48,677 nucleotides of DNA. Source: Ferrovibrio sp. GTDB lineage: Bacteria > Pseudomonadota > Alphaproteobacteria > Ferrovibrionales > Ferrovibrionaceae. The stretch lies in assembly GCF_029255545.1 (NCBI RefSeq), contig NZ_JANLJJ010000027.1, positions 18,700 to 67,376 on the forward strand. Direction: 5' to 3'. Positions 9,473 through 18,293 of the stretch are shown in pieces (the first letter of the stretch is position 1; the number at the start of each line of letters is the position of its first letter). Both the position numbers and the translations under genes were made by a program. The notes beneath the pieces are model-generated. The model saw only the letters and a list, made by a program, of their open reading frames with translations. It ran no database searches and was not told the DNA's origin.

Positions 9473-10308
9473 AGCAGTTCTGGAAAAACCTGCTGCGTAA
9501 TCCCGGCAGTGTGGTCGGCCTTCTGATTCTCGCCGTTGTGCTGCTGGTGGCTGTTCTCGGCCCGCTGATTTTCCCGCAATCGCCCTGGCGCATGGTGCAG
9601 CGCCCATTTCTGGCGCCGATGGCTGTAGATGGCTTCCTGTTCGGCACCGACGCGCTGGGCCGCGATGTGGCGGCCGGCCTGATTCACGGGGCGCGCGTCT
9701 CGCTGCTGGTCGGCCTGGTCTCGACGCTGGCGGCGCTTGCCATCGGCGTGCCGCTGGGTGCCGTAGCCGGCTATGCCGGCGGCCGGGTCGATGACGCCCT
9801 GATGCGCTTCACCGAGTTTTTCCAGACCATCCCCAGCTTCGCGCTGGCCATTGTGCTGGTTGCCATTCTGCAGCCCTCGATCTATTCGATGGTCGCGGCC
9901 ATCGCCATCGTCAGCTGGCCGCCAGTTGCGCGTCTGGTCCGGGGCGAGGTTTTGTCGCTGCGCAGCCGGGAATATGTCCAGGCGGCGGTGGTGACTGGGC
10001 ATACCGGCGGCTGGATCATCTGGCGCGAAATCCTGCCCAACACGCTGTCGCCGATCATCGTCCTGGCCTCGCTGATGGTGGCGACCGCCATCCTGCTTGA
10101 ATCCTCGCTCTCATTCCTCGGCCTCGGCGATCCCAACCTGATGTCCTGGGGCTATATGGTCGGAGCGGGGCGCACCGTGATCCGGCAAGCCTGGTGGATC
10201 ACGGTTTTTCCCGGCATCGCCATCCTGCTCACCGTGCTGGCGCTCAATCTGGTGGGCGAGGGACTGAACGACGCGCTCAATCCGCGCCTTGCCAAGGAAG
10301 GACGCTGA
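9469..10308 (+). CDS. ABC transporter permease, DppC type
   Basis: The second channel subunit, 279 residues. It has the short cytoplasmic N-terminal tail, a first helix at about residues 17-38, FGTDALGRDVAAGLIHGARVS (the DppC marker region), the coupling motif YVQAAVVTGHTGGWI, and LESSLSFLGLGDPN near the end. It starts inside the stop region of the DppB-type gene and ends 2 bp before the ATPase, so translation is tightly coupled. Confidence 0.95.
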   Translation: MKQFWKNLLRNPGSVVGLLILAVVLLVAVLGPLIFPQSPWRMVQRPFLAPMAVDGFLFGTDALGRDVAAGLIHGARVSLLVGLVSTLAALAIGVPLGAVAGYAGGRVDDALMRFTEFFQTIPSFALAIVLVAILQPSIYSMVAAIAIVSWPPVARLVRGEVLSLRSREYVQAAVVTGHTGGWIIWREILPNTLSPIIVLASLMVATAILLESSLSFLGLGDPNLMSWGYMVGAGRTVIRQAWWITVFPGIAILLTVLALNLVGEGLNDALNPRLAKEGR

Positions 10309-10310
10309 GC

Positions 10311-11924
10311 ATGACGACGCAGCCCGTTGCCGCGATCCGCAATCTGAAAATCGCCCTGCCGTTCGGCGGTGACCGCCGCTATGCCGTCGACGATGTGTCG
10401 TTCGACCTGATGGCAGGCCAGATACTCTGCGTGGTCGGCGAATCCGGTTCTGGCAAGTCGATGTGCGCCCATGCCCTGATGGGCCTGCTGCCCAGAGCGG
10501 TTAAACCGGAAAGCGGCAGCATCGCCTTCGACGGCCGCAATCTGCTCGACCTTGATGAGCCAGCCTGGATGGCCCTGCGCGGTCGCCGCATTGCCATGGT
10601 GTTCCAGGAGCCGATGACGGCGCTCAATCCATTGATGCGCATCGGTGATCAGATGGCCGAGATGTTCGAGGCGCATAATCTGCTGACGCCGAAGGAGCGC
10701 TGCGCGCGCGTCGTGGCGCTGGCCGGCGAGGTCGGACTGCCCGATCCGGAACGGATCGTGCGCGCCTATCCGCACCAGCTTTCGGGCGGCCAGCGTCAAC
10801 GTGCCATGATCGCAATGGCGCTGGCGCTTGAGCCGACTCTGCTGGTGGCCGATGAGCCAACCACGGCTTTGGATGTGACCACCCAGGCGCAGATACTCAA
10901 GCTGATCCGCGACCTGCAGCGCCGTCGCAACATGGCGGTGATGTTTATTACGCATGATTTCGGCGTTGTCGCCGAAATTGCCGACCGCGTCGTGGTGCTG
11001 CAGCATGGCAGGCTGGTCGAACAGGGCGCGGCGCACGAGGTGCTGCAGAATCCGCAGCATGCCTATACCCGCAGTCTGCTGGCCGCCGTGCCATCGATGC
11101 AGCCGCCGCAGCGTCCCTCGCTGGCCGACCGGCCCAAGGCGGTTGAGGTGATCGGCCTGGGCAAGACCTATGTGACCGGCGGCGGCTGGCTGCGGCCGGC
11201 CCGCCGGGTCGAGGCGGCCAGAGATGTCAGCTTCGCCATCCGCCAGGGTGAGACCCTTGGCCTGGTTGGGGAATCCGGGTCTGGCAAGTCCTCGGTCGCC
11301 AAGCTGGTCATGCGGTTGGTGCAGCCTGATAGCGGCAGCATCCGGCTGGGCGGCACCGACCTGACTCTGATCGGCGGCGCGGCCCTGCGGGCACAGCGGC
11401 GGCGTATCCAGATGGTGTTCCAGGATCCTTTCGCCTCGCTCAATCCGCGGCGCAGGGTCGGCCGTATCATTGCCGATGGGCCAGTGGCGCATGGCGTGCC
11501 GTGCGACGTGGCACTGCAGCGCGCCCGCGACCTGTTGCAGATTGTCGGGCTCGACGCTGGCGCCATTGATCGATATCCGCATGAATTCTCCGGCGGTCAG
11601 CGCCAGCGCATCGGGATTGCCCGCGCCCTGGCGCTGGAGCCGGAAATCCTCGTTGCCGATGAGGCAGTGTCGGCGCTGGATGTCTCGGTGCAGGCACAGG
11701 TGCTGCGCCTGCTGGAAGATCTCAAGCAGCGGCTTGGCCTGTCCATGCTGTTCATCACCCATGACCTGCGCGTGGCAGCACAGATATGCGATCGTATCGC
11801 GGTGATGCAGCGTGGCCAGATCGTTGAGCTGAAAGCTGCCGCTGAATTATTTGCGGCGCCAGAGCATCCTTACACCCGTGAGCTGCTGGCGGCAGTGCCC
11901 GGCCGTGCTTCGGCGGCGGCCTGA
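10311..11924 (+). CDS. ABC transporter ATPase, fused DppD-DppF type
   Basis: One 537-residue polypeptide carries both nucleotide-binding domains. Each half has Walker A GESGSGKS; the signatures are LSGGQRQRAMIA and FSGGQRQRIGIA; the Walker B motifs are LLVADEPTTALD and ILVADEAVSALD. The first domain covers about residues 5-260 and the second about 275-530. The fusion resembles YejF or GsiA. The start at 10311 is 2 bp after the permease stop; an upstream reading at 10194 would run through the permease gene. The gene powers the importer encoded just before it. Confidence 0.95.
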   Translation: MTTQPVAAIRNLKIALPFGGDRRYAVDDVSFDLMAGQILCVVGESGSGKSMCAHALMGLLPRAVKPESGSIAFDGRNLLDLDEPAWMALRGRRIAMVFQEPMTALNPLMRIGDQMAEMFEAHNLLTPKERCARVVALAGEVGLPDPERIVRAYPHQLSGGQRQRAMIAMALALEPTLLVADEPTTALDVTTQAQILKLIRDLQRRRNMAVMFITHDFGVVAEIADRVVVLQHGRLVEQGAAHEVLQNPQHAYTRSLLAAVPSMQPPQRPSLADRPKAVEVIGLGKTYVTGGGWLRPARRVEAARDVSFAIRQGETLGLVGESGSGKSSVAKLVMRLVQPDSGSIRLGGTDLTLIGGAALRAQRRRIQMVFQDPFASLNPRRRVGRIIADGPVAHGVPCDVALQRARDLLQIVGLDAGAIDRYPHEFSGGQRQRIGIARALALEPEILVADEAVSALDVSVQAQVLRLLEDLKQRLGLSMLFITHDLRVAAQICDRIAVMQRGQIVELKAAAELFAAPEHPYTRELLAAVPGRASAAA

Positions 11925-11925
11925 C

Positions 11926-12861
11926 ATGCATTGCGCCCTGGTCAGTCGCACCCTCGACCTGCGGTCTTACTTCGGCAAGGCGCTGGATGGCATTGCCGAG
12001 CACATCCAGGCCGTCGACCATCCGGCGGATGATCATGCCGAGCAGGTGCAGATGGCGCTGGCCTGGCATCCGCCGGCCGATGCCTTTGCCAGCTATCCGA
12101 ATCTGAAAGCGGTCTGCACCATCGGTGCCGGTGCCGACAACGTGCTGGCCTGTCCCAGCCTGCCACCGCATGTCGATGTGGTGCGTGTGGTCGATCCGGC
12201 CCAGGCAGAGATGATGGCGGGCTTCATTCTTTGGCATGTGATCTGGCATCAGCGCCGCTTCGCCAGCTTCATGGCGCAGCAGAAGGCGAAAATCTGGAAA
12301 CGGCTTGATCAACGCCGGCCGCAGACGGTTTCCGTCGCGCTGCTCGGTTATGGCCAGATCGGCCAGCGCGTCGCCGAAGAGCTGACCGCGCTGGGTTTTC
12401 CGGTGCTGGCCTGGAGTCGCACGCAAAAGCCGCTGCCTGCCAATCTGCGCGGCTTCCATGGCCGCGACGGCCTGTTGACGATGCTGGCTGAAACCGAGGT
12501 TTTGGTGAATCTGCTGCCGCTGACGCCGGAAACCCGCGGCATCCTCAATCGCGATGCGTTCGCCGCGATGCGGCCGGGCGGTTATCTGATTCAGGTTGGA
12601 CGCGGCGAGCATCTGGTCGAGGCCGATCTGCTGGCGGCGCTGCAATCCGGGCAACTGTCCGGCGCATCTCTTGATGTCTTTGCTGTCGAGCCCCTGCCGC
12701 AGGATCATGTCTTCTGGCATCACCCGCAGGTATTCATGACGCCACATGATGCCTGCGACATCAGTGTCGATGCCCTGGCGGCGACCCTGATGGCGACCGC
12801 GACGGCCGTGCAGGCCGGCGAACGGCCGCCGCATGCGGTCGATCGGCAGCGGGGCTATTGA
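11926..12861 (+). CDS. D-2-hydroxyacid dehydrogenase, glyoxylate/hydroxypyruvate reductase A-like
   Basis: A 311-residue NAD(P)-dependent dehydrogenase. The nucleotide-binding glycines are in LLGYGQIGQRV, and the catalytic Arg, Glu and His are in VGRGEHLV, DVFAVEPLP and MTPHDAC. This arrangement matches GhrA-type enzymes, which reduce glyoxylate, hydroxypyruvate or other 2-oxo acids. The start is 1 bp past the ATPase stop, so it is part of the same transcript. In this operon it could reduce a 2-oxo acid produced from the imported compound; that role is inferred. Confidence 0.92.
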   Translation: MHCALVSRTLDLRSYFGKALDGIAEHIQAVDHPADDHAEQVQMALAWHPPADAFASYPNLKAVCTIGAGADNVLACPSLPPHVDVVRVVDPAQAEMMAGFILWHVIWHQRRFASFMAQQKAKIWKRLDQRRPQTVSVALLGYGQIGQRVAEELTALGFPVLAWSRTQKPLPANLRGFHGRDGLLTMLAETEVLVNLLPLTPETRGILNRDAFAAMRPGGYLIQVGRGEHLVEADLLAALQSGQLSGASLDVFAVEPLPQDHVFWHHPQVFMTPHDACDISVDALAATLMATATAVQAGERPPHAVDRQRGY

Positions 12862-12874
12862 GCCGCGTCCGGCC

Positions 12875-13948
12875 ATGCCTGATCCTGCTTCCTCTCGCCC
12901 AGCGCATCTGATCCACGCTCTCGACACCACGCCGGCACCGTTGTCGGAAAGGCAGGCGGTTGCCCTGGCGGCCGAGCATTTCGGCCTGGCGGCAACTGCG
13001 ACGCGCCTGAGCAGCGAACGCGACCAGAATTTCCGCATGGATGATGCCGCGGGCCGCCGCTTCGTGCTCAAGATCGCCAGCCCTGCCGAGGCGCCGGAGG
13101 TGACCAACCTGCAGACCATGGCATTGCTGCATGTGGCGAAGGCAGATCCAGGGCTACCGGTGCCCCGGGTTTTCCCCGCCCGCAATGGCGCGGCCGAGCT
13201 GGCTCTTGCTGTCGATGACGGGCCGGCGCGTATCGTGCGGCTGCTGTCATATCTGCCCGGCCTGCCGTTGCATCAGGCGCCGGCTTCGCTGGCTTTATGC
13301 CGCGACCTGGGGCGACGCGCGGCGCAGTTGGACCTCGCCCTGCGGAACTTCCACCATCCGGCTGCCCGTCATCCGCTGCTATGGGATCTGCAGCATGCTG
13401 GCCAGCTGCGGCCGCTGTTGGACGAGATCGGGGATCTGAACGCGGAAGATTACAGGCTGCTGGCCGGAGCGCTGGACGGATTCGTATCCCGGATCGCACC
13501 GGTACTGCCACGGCTGCGGCAGCAGCTGGTGCATAACGACCTCAATCCGAATAATGTCATGGTTGATCCATCCGACCATGCCCGCGTGGCCGGTATTCTT
13601 GATTTCGGTGACATGACCCAGACGGCTTTGATCAACGATGTGGCCATCGCGGCGACTTATCAGGTCGGCAGCGGCGAGGCCGCGCTCGAACCGGCCGCGG
13701 CTTTGGTGGCCGGTTATCATGCCGTCGCGCCGCTGCAGGACATCGAGCTCGACATCCTGTTTGACCTGATCGTTGCCCGCAGCGTGATGACCGTGGTGAT
13801 CGGCGGCTGGCGCGCTGCCCGGTATCCGGCGAATCGCGACTACATCCTGCGCCATGCACCCGGCGCCTGGTCCAGGTTGCGGCATCTGACCCAGCGACCG
13901 GCCGAACGGGCGCGGGCAGAGCTACGCCGCGCCTGTAACATGGAATGA
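12875..13948 (+). CDS. APH-fold kinase, hydroxylysine kinase-like
   Basis: A 357-residue phosphotransferase of the aminoglycoside/choline kinase fold. The catalytic loop is LVHNDLNPNNVMVD (Asp base, Asn metal ligand) and the metal-binding DFG is in GILDFGDM. Together with the next gene it forms a kinase plus class III PLP enzyme pair like human hydroxylysine kinase and phosphohydroxylysine phospho-lyase, which in some bacteria are fused. It would phosphorylate the hydroxyl of an amino alcohol. ATG 12875, 13 bp after the previous stop, is preferred to 12833, which overlaps that gene. An antibiotic-resistance role is unlikely in this setting. Confidence 0.88.
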   Translation: MPDPASSRPAHLIHALDTTPAPLSERQAVALAAEHFGLAATATRLSSERDQNFRMDDAAGRRFVLKIASPAEAPEVTNLQTMALLHVAKADPGLPVPRVFPARNGAAELALAVDDGPARIVRLLSYLPGLPLHQAPASLALCRDLGRRAAQLDLALRNFHHPAARHPLLWDLQHAGQLRPLLDEIGDLNAEDYRLLAGALDGFVSRIAPVLPRLRQQLVHNDLNPNNVMVDPSDHARVAGILDFGDMTQTALINDVAIAATYQVGSGEAALEPAAALVAGYHAVAPLQDIELDILFDLIVARSVMTVVIGGWRAARYPANRDYILRHAPGAWSRLRHLTQRPAERARAELRRACNME

Positions 13949-13952
13949 CCGC

Positions 13953-15200
13953 ATGGATAAGACTGAATCAGTTGCCAATCTGCTGCAGCGCCGCCAGAAG
14001 CTGCTCGGCCCGGCCTATCGTCTGTTTTACGACGAGCCGGTGCATCTCGTGCGTGGCGAAGGTGTCTGGCTGTTCGATCCGGCCGGAGAGCGTTATCTCG
14101 ACGTCTACAACAATGTCGCCTCGGTCGGGCATTGCCATCCCCATGTGGTGGAAGCCATCGCCCGCCAGGCTGCGATCCTGAACACCCATACGCGGTATCT
14201 GCATGGCGCCGTGCTGGACTATGCCGAGCGGCTGCTGGCGACGTTTCCCGCAGCCATCGGCAACATCATGTTCACCTGCAGCGGCAGCGAGGCCAATGAT
14301 CTGGCATTGCGCGTGGCGCGCACCTGCACCGGCGGTACCGGCGTGATCGCCACCCAGGCCGCCTATCATGGCGTCACCCAGGCGCTGGTGCCGTTGTCGC
14401 CGTCGCTGGGCCTGCTGCCGGAACCGGACTCGCCGGTGCGGCTGATCCCGCCGCCGCGCGATACGACCGCTTTCGCCGGCCATGTCGAGGCAGCGATCGA
14501 GGATATGCGCCAGCATGGCATCCGTCCGGCGGCCCTGCTGGTCGACACGATCTTTTCCAGTGATGGCGTCTTCGCCGACCCACCCGGTTTCCTGCGCGAG
14601 GCCGCAGCCGCCATCCGAGCCGCCGGCGGTTTGTTCATCGCCGACGAGGTGCAGCCCGGTTTTGGCCGCACCGGTAGTCATATGTGGGGCTTTGCCCGCC
14701 ATGGCGTGGTGCCGGATCTGGTGACCATGGGCAAGCCGATGGGCAACGGCCATCCGGTAGCCGGCATGGCGGCGAAACCCGAACTGCTGGCGGAATTCGG
14801 CCGCCGCTCGCGCTACTTCAACACCTTCGGGGGCAATCCGGTTTCGGTTGCCGCTGGCATGGCCGTGCTCGATGTGATCGAGAACGAGGCCTTGCGCGAG
14901 AATGCGCGCGATACCGGTGCCTATCTGCGGGAACGGTTATTGGCATTGCAGCAGGCCTGCCCGCTGATCCACGAGGTGCGCGGCGCCGGCTTGTTCATCG
15001 GGGTCGAGCTGCGTCATGCCGATGGCCGGCCGGCCGGGGATGAGGCTCAGGGTCTGGTCAACCGGCTGCGGCAGCGGCGCGTGCTGATCAGCGCCTCCGG
15101 CCCTGATGGCAATGTGCTGAAAATCCGCCCGCCTCTGGTCTTCAGACGGGAACATGCCGACATCTTCATGGCCGCGCTGGAGCAATGTCGGCCGGGGTAA
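13953..15200 (+). CDS. class III PLP enzyme, amino-alcohol-phosphate phospho-lyase-like
   Basis: A 415-residue fold-type I PLP protein of the class III aminotransferase family. The cofactor lysine is in TMGKPMGNGHPVAG, and the pyridine-binding Asp in IADEVQPGFGRTG. The N-terminus (RLFYDEPVHLVRGEGVWLF, DVYNNVASVGHCHPHVV) is characteristic of the branch that holds ethanolamine-phosphate and 5-phosphohydroxylysine phospho-lyases rather than ordinary transaminases. These eliminate phosphate and ammonia to leave an aldehyde. It starts 4 bp after the kinase gene, which supports a kinase-then-lyase sequence. A transaminase function cannot be ruled out without testing. It is the last gene of the operon. 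Confidence 0.9.
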   Translation: MDKTESVANLLQRRQKLLGPAYRLFYDEPVHLVRGEGVWLFDPAGERYLDVYNNVASVGHCHPHVVEAIARQAAILNTHTRYLHGAVLDYAERLLATFPAAIGNIMFTCSGSEANDLALRVARTCTGGTGVIATQAAYHGVTQALVPLSPSLGLLPEPDSPVRLIPPPRDTTAFAGHVEAAIEDMRQHGIRPAALLVDTIFSSDGVFADPPGFLREAAAAIRAAGGLFIADEVQPGFGRTGSHMWGFARHGVVPDLVTMGKPMGNGHPVAGMAAKPELLAEFGRRSRYFNTFGGNPVSVAAGMAVLDVIENEALRENARDTGAYLRERLLALQQACPLIHEVRGAGLFIGVELRHADGRPAGDEAQGLVNRLRQRRVLISASGPDGNVLKIRPPLVFRREHADIFMAALEQCRPG

Positions 15201-15202
15201 GG

Positions 15203-15259
15203 CCGTTATTCCTGCCTGTGGGGGCGAGTCCACGGGGGTATCCGGCAGGTCGATAACGG
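15203..15259 (+). terminator. long hairpin after the catabolic operon
   Basis: CCGTTAT (15203-15209) pairs with ATAACGG (15253-15259), CCTGCC (15211-15216) with GGCAGG (15244-15249), and GTGG with CCAC inside. It starts 2 bp after the last stop. The shape suggests a 3' end or stability structure; no T-run follows. Confidence 0.5.
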
Positions 15260-15359
15260 CGGTGCTTCCTCCCTGGCTCGTTAACCCTGTTTCTGCCTTG
15301 GAAGTGCCTGTCGCGCCAGCGTAAAATGCGGGCCTCACGGCGAGTCCCGAAAGGCTGTC

Positions 15360-16232
15360 ATGTCCTGCCGTAACGTCATCGCGGTTCTAGTCGCCGCCGG
15401 CCTGCTGGCGGGCTGCGATACCTATTATTCTTTGCGTCGTGACATCGGCATCGATCCGGTCGACCCGCCGAGCCCGTACCAGATGCAGCAGGCGCAGCGG
15501 CCCGTGGCGAGCCAACCGGCCCAGCCTGCGGCGCCGGTGATGCCCGGTGGCGTGGCGCAGGCGAACTGGGCGGCGCAGCGCGCAGCCACGGCGGCTGCGA
15601 CCAACCAGGGAAACACCACGCCGGTGGGTTATAAGGAACCGGAAAAGCCGATAGAGGCTGCTGGCGCGCCTGGGGCGGCGCCAGCGACAACCGCGGTTGC
15701 CGCATCCGGCGTCAGCAATGCCAAGACCCCGCCGGCCGCCATGCGGATGGCGCCGCCGACCTCAGCCGCTCCTGCACCGGCCGCAGTGCCGGAGGCCACG
15801 CCCGGCCTGCCGGCCGGCTACAGCCCGTCGCCATCCGTGGTCGACAATCCGGCCCAGGCGCAGGAGCAGCAGAAAATGGCTGCCGCCACCGGGGCCCGGC
15901 CTATGCCGCCGGAGTCGGCAAAAATGGGGCCCGAACCGCCGAAGATGGCCGGCAGCATGAAGCAGCCAGGCAACGCCACCGGCGGCACATGGCGTGTGCA
16001 TCTGGCTTCGCATCGCACGGAATCGGCGGCGATCAACGAATGGCAGGAACTGCTGAAAGCCAATCCGCAGCTTTATGGCCAGTATGATCCGCTGGTTTCC
16101 TGGGTTGAGTTGCAGGGCCGGGGTTCTTTCGCGCGACTGGAATTGGTTGGCTTCACCGACCGTAAGGCGGCGGAAACAGCCTGCGGCAAACTGCGCGCCG
16201 GCACGCGCTATTGCGCTGTGGTGGCAGAGTAG
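15360..16232 (+). CDS. SPOR-domain lipoprotein
   Basis: A 290-residue envelope protein. It begins with a lipoprotein signal (MSCRNVIAVLVAAGLLAGC, lipobox LLAGC, acylated Cys19). A long low-complexity linker rich in Ala, Pro, Gln and Met spans about residues 30-205, and a SPOR domain lies at about 208-288 (WRVHLASHRTESAAINEW and YGQYDPLVSWVELQG regions). SPOR domains bind denuded glycan strands of peptidoglycan, often at the septum. The gene stands alone, ends at a strong hairpin and converges on typA. The exact partner is not known. Confidence 0.88.
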   Translation: MSCRNVIAVLVAAGLLAGCDTYYSLRRDIGIDPVDPPSPYQMQQAQRPVASQPAQPAAPVMPGGVAQANWAAQRAATAAATNQGNTTPVGYKEPEKPIEAAGAPGAAPATTAVAASGVSNAKTPPAAMRMAPPTSAAPAPAAVPEATPGLPAGYSPSPSVVDNPAQAQEQQKMAAATGARPMPPESAKMGPEPPKMAGSMKQPGNATGGTWRVHLASHRTESAAINEWQELLKANPQLYGQYDPLVSWVELQGRGSFARLELVGFTDRKAAETACGKLRAGTRYCAVVAE

Positions 16233-16244
16233 GGATAAAACGAA

Positions 16245-16270
16245 AAAGGCCGGGTTGAACCCCGGCCTTT
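16245..16270. terminator. bidirectional terminator between SPOR gene and typA
   Basis: AAAGGCCGGG (16245-16254) and CCCGGCCTTT (16261-16270) form a perfect 10-bp stem around TTGAAC, with A/T ends on both sides. It lies between the converging stops at 16232 and 16295 and can serve both genes. Confidence 0.85.
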
Positions 16271-16294
16271 CGCATTCTGGAATTTTGAACTGTA

Positions 16295-18118
16295 TCAGGC
16301 AGCGGCATCCGCGGCGCGTGAAGCGCGCTTGCGGTCGTTGGGATCGAGCAGTTTCTTGCGGATGCGGATCGACTTCGGCGTCACTTCCACCAGCTCGTCG
16401 TCGCCGATGTAGCTGATCGCCTGTTCCAGCGTCATCTTGCGCGGCGGGGTAAGGCGCACGGCCTCGTCCTTGCCCGAGGCGCGCATGTTGGTCAGCTGCT
16501 TGGCCTTCATCGGGTTGACTTCAAGGTCGTTGTCACGGCTGTTCTCGCCGATGATCATGCCCTCATACACAGGCGTGCCCGGATCGACGAACAGCACGCC
16601 GCGCTCCTCGATATACCACAGCGCATAGGCCACGGTTTCGCCGGTGCCATTGGCGATCAGCACGCCATTGCGGCGGCCCGGGATCGGGCCGCGATGCGGA
16701 CCATAACCATGGAACAGCTTGTTCATGATGCCGGTGCCGCGCGTATCGGTGAGGAACTCGCCATGATAGCCGATCAGGCCGCGCGAAGGGGCATGGAAGG
16801 TGATGCGGGTCTTGCCGCCGCCCGAGGGGCGCATGTCGCGCAGCTCGGCCTTGCGCAGGCTCATCTTCTCGACCACCACGCCGGTATAGGCGTCGTCGAC
16901 ATCGACATGCACTTCCTCGATCGGCTCAAGCAGCTGGCCGTTCTCGTCCTTCTGGAACAGCACGCGCGGACGGCTGATCGAAAGCTCGAAGCCCTCGCGG
17001 CGCATTACTTCGACCAGCACGCCGAGCTGCAGCTCGCCGCGGCCGGCCACCTGGAAGGCGTCCTTCTCGTCGGTCTCGGTCACGCGGATCGCCACGTTGC
17101 CCTCTGCCTCGCGCAGCAGGCGCTCGCGGATCACGCGGCTCTGCACCTTGCTGCCTTCCTTGCCGGCGAACGGCGAGTTGTTGACCGAGAAGGTCATTGC
17201 CAGCGTCGGCGGATCGATCGGATTGGCCGGCACTGGCTCGGTGACGGCGGGTTCGCAGATGGTGTCAGCCACGGTGGTGGTGGTCAGGCCGGCAATGGCG
17301 ACGATGTCGCCGGCATCGGCTTCCTCCACCGGCACGCGCTCGATGCCGCGGAAGGCCAGCAGCTTGGTGACGCGGCCAGTCTCGATTTCGGTGCCATCGG
17401 CGCGCAGCGAATGGATCGGCGAGTTGACCTTCAGCTTACCGGAATAGATGCGGCCGGTGAGGATACGGCCGAGGAAGTTATCGGCTTCCAGCGTGGTGAC
17501 CAGCATCTTGAACGGCGCATTTAGCTCCACCTTCGGCGCCGGCACATGGCGCACGACGAGGTCAAACAGCGGGGCGAGGTCCTTGCGCGGGCCTTCCAGG
17601 CTGTCATCGGCCCAGCCGCTGCGGCCGGACGCGAACATGCAGGGGAAATCAAGCTGCTCCTCCGAGGCGTCCAGCGCGGCGAAGAGGTCGAAGACCTCGG
17701 AGTGCACTTCCACCGGACGGGCGTCCTGGCGGTCGACCTTGTTGATGACCACGATGGGGCGCATCCCTAAGCCGAGCGCCTTGCCCAGCACGAATTTGGT
17801 CTGCGGCAGCGGGCCTTCGGCGGCATCGACCAGCAGCACCACACCATCGACCATCGACAGGATGCGCTCGACCTCGCCGCCGAAATCGGCGTGACCGGGG
17901 GTGTCGACGATGTTGACGCGGGTGCCATGCCACTCGACCGAGGTGCACTTGGCGAGGATGGTGATGCCGCGCTCGCGCTCCAGGTCGTTGGAATCCATCA
18001 CGCGCTCGGCGACCTGCTGGTTCTCACGAAACGAGCCGGACTGACGCAGCAAGGCGTCGACGAGTGTGGTCTTGCCATGGTCGACGTGGGCGATGATGGC
18101 GATATTGCGGATGTCCAT
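16295..18118 (-). CDS. typA: translational GTPase TypA/BipA
   Basis: A ribosome-associated GTPase of 607 residues, normal for the family. It opens [19 protein letters not shown] (G1), followed by the switch region with [20 protein letters not shown] (G3) and NKVDR (G4). The EF-G-like domains and a C-terminal domain specific to BipA follow ([20 protein letters not shown] region). It is involved in ribosome assembly and stress or cold adaptation. The start at 18118 matches the family; a start at 18145 would add nine residues with no support. The C-terminus is rich in Lys/Arg and Ala. Confidence 0.98.
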   Translation of the reverse strand: MDIRNIAIIAHVDHGKTTLVDALLRQSGSFRENQQVAERVMDSNDLERERGITILAKCTSVEWHGTRVNIVDTPGHADFGGEVERILSMVDGVVLLVDAAEGPLPQTKFVLGKALGLGMRPIVVINKVDRQDARPVEVHSEVFDLFAALDASEEQLDFPCMFASGRSGWADDSLEGPRKDLAPLFDLVVRHVPAPKVELNAPFKMLVTTLEADNFLGRILTGRIYSGKLKVNSPIHSLRADGTEIETGRVTKLLAFRGIERVPVEEADAGDIVAIAGLTTTTVADTICEPAVTEPVPANPIDPPTLAMTFSVNNSPFAGKEGSKVQSRVIRERLLREAEGNVAIRVTETDEKDAFQVAGRGELQLGVLVEVMRREGFELSISRPRVLFQKDENGQLLEPIEEVHVDVDDAYTGVVVEKMSLRKAELRDMRPSGGGKTRITFHAPSRGLIGYHGEFLTDTRGTGIMNKLFHGYGPHRGPIPGRRNGVLIANGTGETVAYALWYIEERGVLFVDPGTPVYEGMIIGENSRDNDLEVNPMKAKQLTNMRASGKDEAVRLTPPRKMTLEQAISYIGDDELVEVTPKSIRIRKKLLDPNDRKRASRAADAAA

Positions 18119-18239
18119 GCGGCTTACACAAAAGGCCCGGTCCATCCTGGGGGCAGGCGGCCGGGCGCGATTCCTTTAGATCGGCTAGGGTTGGGCGGGT
18201 ATATACGGTGCGCGACCGATTGTTACAAGGACAGATTTG

Positions 18240-18264
18240 TTGCGCCGCGGTGACGGCGGCGCAA
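18240..18264 (-). terminator. GC-rich hairpin downstream of the LysR gene
   Basis: TTGCGCCGC (18240-18248) and GCGGCGCAA (18256-18264) form a perfect 9-bp stem around GGTGACG. It lies 30 bp beyond the stop of the minus-strand LysR gene and upstream of typA. The T-tract is poor (CAAATCTG follows on the minus strand), so terminator strength is uncertain. Confidence 0.5.
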
Positions 18265-18293
18265 GGCTGCCATGCCGGCATTGCGCCAGGTAA

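Noticed and set aside
10152-13185. two long antisense frames opposite the ABC ATPase and dehydrogenase genes
   Set aside because: Both lie over conserved motifs on the plus strand and show shadow composition.
12875-13948. aminoglycoside resistance gene
   Set aside because: The kinase fold fits, but operon position beside a PLP phospho-lyase points to metabolism.
16694-17524. 276-codon frame opposite typA
   Set aside because: typA is fully conserved on the minus strand; this is a shadow.
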